A DNA stretch of 64,000 nt from assembly GCA_021018995.1 (NCBI GenBank), contig CM037585.1, forward strand, positions 120,178,331 to 120,242,330. Reading direction: 5' to 3'. This DNA comes from Chloranthus sessilifolius. Taxonomy: Eukaryota > Streptophyta > Magnoliopsida > Chloranthales > Chloranthaceae. Under the pieces are notes generated by a model. The model was not told where the DNA came from. It saw nothing but the letters and a program-made list of their open reading frames with translations, and did no database searches. A program made the translations under genes and the position numbers. Positions 58,059 through 64,000 of this stretch are shown here, piece by piece (the stretch's first letter is position 1; every line of letters begins with the position of its first letter).

Positions 58059-59549
58059 TTATCTCGTAGCCTCTACCCAACTACATCCCACATCTTTCTT
58101 CAATCCTCTTTCCTTCATCAAGTCCCTCAACTCGCCAATCTCGCCCCACATACCAACACTAGCATACAAATTTGACAACTCAACATAGATACCTACATTA
58201 TCAGGATCCAAAGCGAGAGCCCTTTCGGCTGCCACTTTACCCATCTCAACATTCCCACAATCCCTACAGGCACTAAGCAATGCACCCCACATGGTAACAC
58301 TACTACTACTCTCTACAAAGGGCATATCACTTATCAACTCCCAAGCTCTATCCAACTCCCCCGCCCTGCAAAGCAAATTAATCACACAACCGTAATGCTC
58401 CGGTCCCGGTATCATCCCAAATTCTTGAACCATTGATTCAAAATGCACAAGGCCTTGGCTGACTTGACCTGCGTGGCTGCACGCCGAGAGGACTGCCACA
58501 AATGATATCGCATCTGGTGCCACCCCTTCCGACAACATTTGACCATAAGTTTCAATTGCATCTTCAAATCTTCCGTTTCTACCATACACAGAGAGCATTG
58601 AGGTCCACAAAACAAGGTCTCTCTTTCTCTCTCCTCTGGTCCTCCCGGCTAAATTGAATACCCGTCTGGCATTCCCTACAAGGCCACACTTTCCATACAT
58701 CTCCACCAAAGAGCTTTCGAGGAACACATCACCTTCAAAGCAAGCGATCCTATGTAATAAGTAGGCATGGACCTGCCTCCCCAATCCAATGGCAGATAAC
58801 CCAGTGCACAGACCCAAGATTGTGGATAACGTGAACCGGTCAGGGTCCAAGCTCAATGTGTGCATCCTATGAATCAAATGTAGGCCTTTGTTCCAAAGCT
58901 TGGCCTCGGCACACCCCGATAACAATGCATTTAGGCACACAATATTTTTCATAGGAATTTCATCAAATACATTATAGGCATCCTCGATTGCGGAAGATTT
59001 TGCATAGAAATTGATCAAGGCACCTCCCACATAGATACTTGAACACCAACCAGATTTTTCCACATGGGTATGTATCTGTTTACCAAATTTTAGTGTTCGC
59101 ATGGAAGTGGACGCACTTAGCGCGCTACATAGAGCATAAGTGTCTAAGGGGAGATTGGTTTTGTGCATGTGAGAGAAGGTTTGGAGGGCAAGAGAAGGGA
59201 AACCCTGTTGAGAGAAACAAGAAATGAGGGCGCTCCAAGTAAATGGGCTGGTTTGGTTCATAGAATTGAGAAGTTTGGTGACATAGAGACGCTTGGCGGG
59301 GCATGTAGCGTAGGTTAAGATGAGCTTGGTGTGAAGGTTAAGGTAAGTGAAGAAGAGGGTTGTTCTTAGAAGTCGAGCGTGGAGGATCTTGGTGGCTTTA
59401 AGGTTTTTGGTTAGAAAGCACTGATGTAAGCGGTGATTGAGAGAGTGGATGATTTGAGGAAATATTGACCGCTGTTGTGGCTGTGAATTGGACATGAAGG
59501 GAAAACAAATTTCAAACTTGAAAGTAGTTAAAAATAGTGAGAATTTCAA
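58059..59549 (-). CDS. pentatricopeptide-repeat protein, PLS class with E domain
   Basis: This single open frame of 496 residues without introns is typical of plant PPR genes. From about residue 85 it consists of tandem 31-36-residue PPR motifs: TWSALISCFSQQGFPSLALQ, YVGGALINFYAKSSAIEDAY, CLNALLSGCAEAKLWNKGLH, LESSLVEMYGKCGLVGNARR, LWTSMLSVYGRNGRFEDAIE, YGCVINLLCRAGELDRAWEL. The end (MWGALLSACRDCGNVEMGKV ... YVELSNLYASVGMW ... GLKKDVGCSWVE) is the E region, and no DYW deaminase follows. Such proteins bind organelle RNA base by base and commonly serve C-to-U editing. An N-terminal targeting sequence is plausible. The ATG at 59495 (MSNSQ) is an alternative start. It is short for the class but has no stop or frameshift. 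Confidence 0.93.
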   Translation of the reverse strand: MKFSLFLTTFKFEICFPFMSNSQPQQRSIFPQIIHSLNHRLHQCFLTKNLKATKILHARLLRTTLFFTYLNLHTKLILTYATCPAKRLYVTKLLNSMNQTSPFTWSALISCFSQQGFPSLALQTFSHMHKTNLPLDTYALCSALSASTSMRTLKFGKQIHTHVEKSGWCSSIYVGGALINFYAKSSAIEDAYNVFDEIPMKNIVCLNALLSGCAEAKLWNKGLHLIHRMHTLSLDPDRFTLSTILGLCTGLSAIGLGRQVHAYLLHRIACFEGDVFLESSLVEMYGKCGLVGNARRVFNLAGRTRGERKRDLVLWTSMLSVYGRNGRFEDAIETYGQMLSEGVAPDAISFVAVLSACSHAGQVSQGLVHFESMVQEFGMIPGPEHYGCVINLLCRAGELDRAWELISDMPFVESSSSVTMWGALLSACRDCGNVEMGKVAAERALALDPDNVGIYVELSNLYASVGMWGEIGELRDLMKERGLKKDVGCSWVEATR

Positions 59550-59559
59550 ATTGTTATTG

Positions 59560-59886
59560 TGGACGTGGGCTGTTAATGGGTCGGGTCCACCTTATAACCA
59601 TCCTGCTCAACTCGGGTTTTAGCTGGTTTGGGCATATAAACTTTACCTGTCATGTTGGGTTGGGTCAGGTATGGCATGAGGCATCTGACCCGATCTTCAA
59701 ATCAGATTCGGTTGGGTCTATTCAAAAGTCGGCTGGGGCTAAGCAAAAATCGGGTCGGATCAACCAGACAGAAGAATATATATATAAAGGGAATAAGGGG
59801 GTTTTGAACCAACTAGGGTCGGGTGTTATGGTTATGGGTCGATTCGGGTCGAGTTTTCAAGTCAGGTAGAGCATATACCCATTGAA
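59560..59886 (+). repeat. GGGTCGGGT-rich repeat, copy 1
   Basis: A 100-bp part at 59787-59886 (GGGAATAAGGGGGTTTTGAA to CATATACCCATTGA) recurs at 62979-63068. It holds many CGGGTC words. It lies just upstream of the PPR start on the minus strand, so it may overlap that gene's promoter. Confidence 0.7.
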
Positions 59887-59907
59887 TAATATATATCAAC
59901 CTGGCGG

Positions 59908-59911
<4 letters not shown>

Positions 59912-59970
<59 letters not shown>
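59912..59970. repeat. (AT)n microsatellite
   Basis: Pure AT dinucleotide run; ORFs through it are artefacts. Confidence 0.95.
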
Positions 59971-59975
<5 letters not shown>

Positions 59976-60549
59976 TAGTAAACATGCACGTGCAAATACA
60001 CGTGGATCTTAGGACTATTAAATGATTGAACTTGATTTTTAAACATCTATCGAGCATGACAACTATAGTTTGAAATATCACCCGAGAAGAGATATTTCGG
60101 GTGATGCGTTTCGCATCTCAGCACTCAACGAGAAGAGAAACAAACGCCTTCTTGCCACGAGACGTACTAATACTCAAAGTAGAATTTGTAAAGTATGCTT
60201 TATTAGTACACGCACAATAAAATGTACTAATTATCATTATTGAGATGTGGCACTGTTTTCACTTAATGGATCTAATTTATGTTATGAGTCTATGAAGGTT
60301 ATCATGTTTCGCGCAAATGATTTCCATCATCTGAGTTAAAGTTGCCAACAAATTTTTTTCTTTATCAAAGTGGGGTGGCTATAACATATGGCGGTGTAGT
60401 AGTAATAAAGCCATAAAAATAACTATTTTATTTTTTTTATGCGGTCAGTAATCGACATTGTGCATATGCACATAGCACCTAATGGCGCAACTTGCTGCAC
60501 CTTCGGCATCTATTATAATTTATCTTTTCATCAACATCTCTAAAAAATG

Positions 60550-61650
60550 GCCCTTCAATTATATGGCACACATCACACTCAAACATGAATTTATGACAAT
60601 TTTTTGGGGATCTGCGAATATGGAAAAAAAATTGACCATCTGATAGGTCGCAGTGATTTCAAGATTTATTGTATGGAATATTGGGGTGAAACATAAGCTC
60701 CATCATCTGATCCGACGCAATTAATGGTTTTCAAGGGGTCTAAAACGTGAGCGCTTTCAAAGAATGCATGATAGATGTACCCAATCATATTTGAGCGAAA
60801 TGTGTGCCACCCAATTCTAAGGTCACTTTTGGGGATGTGGGGATGTGCGCCACGCGAAATCAGAAACTAAGTTTCAAATGGCACAACTATGATCTCAAGA
60901 TCCATTGTGTGGAAGGTTGAGAGGAAAAATGATCTCCATCCTCTAATTCAAAGCCTTCAATTCATGCTCGCCGAGGGAAATTGGGTGAGGTCACAATTTC
61001 ATGGGGTGTAAACAATGGGTAACCAGAAGAATAGGGTACCTCTATTAGCACCGACCCAATCTCTAAAAGTGCCCATGTCGGAGAAACCCCTTCAAAATCA
61101 TTGATTGCTTCGGATCAGAAGATGGAGATCGTATTTTACCCGATCTTCCACACAAAGGATCTTAAGATCATATTGCACCTATCCAAGAGTCATTTTTTTT
61201 ACTCCAAATGTCACAAATCCCCAAAAAATACCCCTTGAATCATATGGGATACATCACACTCAAACGTGATTTAAAGGCATTTTTTGAGGATTTTGTGACA
61301 TGTGGGATAAAATGTTGACTGTTTCATAGGTGCGACATGATCTCAAGATCCATTTTGTGAAAGATTGGAGTGAAACACGATTTCCATCATCTGATCGGAA
61401 TCAATCAATGGTTTTGAAGAGTTGCACACGTGAGTGCTTTCAAAGATTGCATGGGCACTAATAGAGGTACCCAAAAGAATATTAAAAAAGGGTAGGTTAT
61501 TCTCACCCGTTTAATAGTAGGCATGACAGTTTTTTCACCGACGGAAATCATTAATTGTTTTGAATCAGACAATGGAGATTTTTTTTCTAATCTTCATCAC
61601 GATAGATCTTAAAATCATGGCGTATCTATCAGACAGTCAGATTTTGATTT
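60550..61650. repeat. direct and inverted repeat modules
   Basis: A module of 240 bp (ATGGCACACATCACACTCAA ... TTTCAAAGAATGCATG) at 60550-60790 recurs in direct orientation at 61224-61475, with a partial copy at 60879-60950. Its middle part (TGATCTCAAGATCCATTGTG ... CTCCATCATCTGATC) appears inverted at 61094-61192 and 61544-61649. No gene is present. Confidence 0.8.
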
Positions 61651-61914
61651 CACATAGCACACATCCTAAAAAGTGACCTAGATCACAAACAACCCGATAC
61701 AAAATTGTATCTTATAATTCTTATGCCTATAACTATTGCCTCCACATCAGAGCCAACAAAGATAATAATATAAAGATATGATCATTTTAAGTGAAATAAC
61801 TAATTCATATCCCTAATTGATAAATAAAAAATAAAAAACATATTATCCCAAATAGTTAATCTCATAACACATATAAATAAATAATAAATAAATAAATATC
61901 CACATTCATTTAAC
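61651..61914. other. AT-rich stretch, nothing recognised
   Basis: Only simple A/T-rich text with TAAATAAATAAATA near 61870-61900. Confidence 0.5.
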
Positions 61915-62255
61915 CCGAATGGAAATCTAATTATATCAGGATGAATAAAAAAATACAAAATTTTATATCAGATTCATGTCATCAATAAAACATAAAATTG
62001 GTTAAAAATAAATCAAAGCAAATTAAGAGACATAAATAAAACAAAAACATATAAACCTAAAATTGGGAAAAAACGATGTGTTAATGAGAGACTACTTGCT
62101 TAACGAAAACCTATGAAAATCTAACTATTTCAGGATGAATGAAAAAACACAAAATCTTTTATCAGATTCATGTCATCAAAGCAAATTAAGAGACATAAAT
62201 AAAAAACAAAGACTTATAAACATACCTGAAATCGGGAAAAAAATGATGTGTTAAA
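61915..62255. repeat. two-copy tandem repeat, period about 190 bp
   Basis: GGAAATCTAATTATATCAGG... (61920-62090) is repeated at about 62112-62255 with small deletions; shared blocks include ATCAGATTCATGTCATCA and CAAATTAAGAGACATAAATA. Confidence 0.85.
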
Positions 62256-62907
62256 TAGAGGCTGGGATATGAGTTCCAACATATGCACATCGTGCATTCG
62301 AACCAAGTGGGGCTCACATGACACTCATATAGGGGATTGGGTGTGAGGATAACTTGGAGATGATAACTTAAAATTTAATAATAGAACCTCCCCACCTCTC
62401 CAAAAAAAAATGGTCTCCAAACATTGGCACACGGTATGATCTTTGGTACCAAATAATGTCCTAGAGATAAGATGTCTAATGGTACACACTACACTAACTG
62501 CGCAACTGACAAGTGTCAACTCATTGTCTACAATGAACAGTCGCGCATTTTAGACAAATTCGAGGGGGTTGATGCACGAATAATTTTTTGCTGCGGGCAT
62601 CTTCTTATTTAGGGTCAAGAAATTTGCAGAGAACGCATACCTAAGAAATCAGAGAAAAAGGCCTCCGATAATGGCGGTTACTTCCCATTTGTTATCATGA
62701 TCCAAACAAGCACCTCTGTGAAAGAAATCTCATTAGTATTGTTTTATGGGCTATTTTAGAGTCTTAGTTTAATTAGAAAATTTTTAGAGTCTTTGTTTAA
62801 TTAAAAGATTTTACAATTACAATTGGGAGAGGGGTAGCAACTCTTAGAAGCATTTTAGGTATAAAAATATGACTGAAAGTATGTTTGCTTTTATATAGTA
62901 GTAAGGA
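62256..62907. other. no gene recognised
   Basis: Short open frames have no motifs. The 62780-62830 stretch TTAGAGTCTTxGTTTAATTA is a small tandem duplication. Confidence 0.5.
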
Positions 62908-62926
62908 TCTCTCTCTCTCTCTCTCT

Positions 62927-62978
<52 letters not shown>
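62908..62978. repeat. (CT)n(AT)n compound microsatellite
   Basis: A CT run at 62908-62927 is followed by an AT run to 62978. Confidence 0.95.
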
Positions 62979-62982
<4 letters not shown>

Positions 62983-63120
62983 AATAAGGGGTTTTGAACC
63001 AACTAGGGTCGGGTGTTAGGTTGATTCGGGTTGAGGTTTGAATCCAGTAGAGAGCATATACTCATTGACCTGACGGGTAGTCAATCTTTTGGCCTGACCC
63101 GACCCGGCCCATTGACAACA
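62979..63120 (+). repeat. GGGTCGGGT-rich repeat, copy 2
   Basis: It matches 59787-59886 and extends further with CCTGACCCGACCCGGCCCAT. Both copies adjoin AT runs. Confidence 0.75.
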
Positions 63121-63299
63121 CAAGTGCTAGGAATAGTTTGCCCCTCAATGAGAGAAAAAAATATTGGGTACGGGTTATCTGGTTCGCATAATTTTGTGTT
63201 CGACTCTTTTCGGGTCATGGCTGGGGAATAATTCATCAAGAGAAAAATGTAAAAAATAATCTGAAGAAGAACTCACAAAAACATTTCGGCTGTTAATAG

Positions 63300-64000
63300 G
63301 CCGGGCTATGGCCAGGTCATGCTTGGCCCTAGCCAAGGGGTCAGCCCTATGTGACGGGACCAATACTCGAGCTTGCAGCATGGTGCGTGTGGCACGACAT
63401 ATGGTGCCAGGAGGGCACGCGACATGGGGCCATGTGGGCCTGGCGACGTGGTCGCACTGCGAGGACGCGACACAGTCGCATGGGGTAGGACGCGGGGACG
63501 TCACGGTTGCGACACGGACGCAACATAGCCAAGGTGGGCTAGCGATGCAAGAGGCGTTGCGGTATGTCAAACCAAGGGGTTTGAGGTTCTCCTGCCATTC
63601 TGACTGAATGACTGTTTTACCCTTATATAGGGGAAGGGAGCATGAGAGCTATTCCTCCGCACACCGGGCCTTGCGTTGCCAGAGGGGGTGGAAGTGTCTC
63701 CTAGGCCTGAAAGGGTGGGCCTAGGACGTCGACGCAGCGATGCCGTGTGGCACCCAAGGGAGGTTGAAGTATGGCTCCGGACTACGCGTCACGGTGCATA
63801 CAGTTGGGCAACCTCGTGAGGACACTAGTGCTGCGTGGGACTCAGTTGAGCACGATAGCATGTGGGCTAAGGATGAACGTGTGCTAGTAATTCGGAATGC
63901 ATACGAAGGCAAGCTGCGTGAGACTCAGTTGGACACGCGAGCGCAAGGCACAAAGCTGTGGGCTTGGTTCGACAGATGAGCAAGACATGGTGGCATGGGA
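63300..64000. repeat. GC-rich array of GCGACAxGG / CATGTGG words, runs off the window
   Basis: The sequence turns markedly GC-rich. Words such as GCGACATGG, GCGACGTGG, GCGACACGG, GTGGCAC and CATGTGGGC recur at short intervals. Open frames on both strands follow from this composition. It may be part of an LTR continuing beyond the window. No protein motif is visible. Confidence 0.5.

Noticed and set aside
58412..58615. Second minus-strand frame inside the PPR gene
   Set aside because: It is a shadow of the 496-residue PPR frame, which has clear repeat motifs.
63308..63607. GC-rich open frames as a gene
   Set aside because: Open frames occur on both strands, have no domain and follow from the lack of A/T-rich stop codons in the repeat array.
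1..64000. tRNA, rRNA, organelle DNA or viral insert
   Set aside because: No intact tRNA cloverleaf, rRNA block, plastid or mitochondrial gene, or pararetrovirus movement or coat protein was recognised on either strand.

Overview
The window is nuclear DNA of a flowering plant, most likely a eudicot. It is AT-rich and is built almost entirely from transposable elements. The only clearly intact host gene is an intronless pentatricopeptide-repeat (PPR) gene at 58.06-59.55 kb on the minus strand. A broken F-box gene lies at 32.08-32.91 kb, and exon fragments of two host genes (an exocyst SEC3 and an auxin response factor) lie inside a CACTA-type element. Plant origin is supported by chromovirus integrase with a chromodomain, tRNA-iMet and Athila/Tat-like primer-binding sites, L1-type LINEs with the plant zf-RVT tail, MULEs carrying DUF1985/Ulp1 genes, FAR1-like transposase, PPR, F-box and ARF.

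Layout. 0-2.47 kb: 3' part of a dead LINE ending in poly(A). 2.47-5.26 kb: 3' half of a Ty3/gypsy chromovirus (RNase H, integrase, chromodomain, PPT, probable LTR). 6.10-25.95 kb: one gag-only LTR element (A) with 1.0-kb LTRs, split by nested insertions: a solo LTR B (7.48-15.27 kb) that itself holds solo LTRs D (9.49-11.92) and E (12.30-14.90), and a non-coding Athila/Tat-like element C (15.52-23.48) flanked by an exceptional 199-bp target duplication. 26.2-30.2 kb: CACTA-like element carrying SEC3 and ARF exons. 32.1-32.9 kb: F-box pseudogene. 33.26-41.42 kb: a complete MULE (MULE-1) with about 110-bp TIRs and a perfect 9-bp target duplication, encoding a MuDR-type transposase and a convergent DUF1985-Ulp1 gene. 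41.9-55.7 kb: a second, larger element (MULE-2) sitting in an (AT)n tract, with a DUF1985 gene and a convergent FAR1-type transposase, broken by Tekay-like LTR debris (45.19-50.38) and by solo LTR G (51.22-52.66). 55.7-56.0 kb: a small fold-back inside (AT)n. 56.0-58.0 kb: two LINE fragments. 58.06-59.55 kb: the PPR gene. 59.6-64 kb: repeat modules, microsatellites and a GC-rich array running off the window.

The most unusual pattern is architectural. Nearly every element family here, whether LTR retrotransposon or DNA transposon, carries in its non-coding part an array of short CpG-containing words present as palindromes or in both orientations. The word is private to the family: GGACGTCC, CGATCGATCG, ACAGCTCGCTGT, GCTCGAGC, ATTGATCGATCAAT, TTCGCAAAG/CTTTGCGAA, GATATCGGCCGATATC, GAAGCG/CGCTTC. 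I know of no standard annotation that covers this.

Limits: no alignment or database search was run. Element names are by recognised motifs and ends. Boundaries given with target duplications are firm; the others are approximate and are marked as such.
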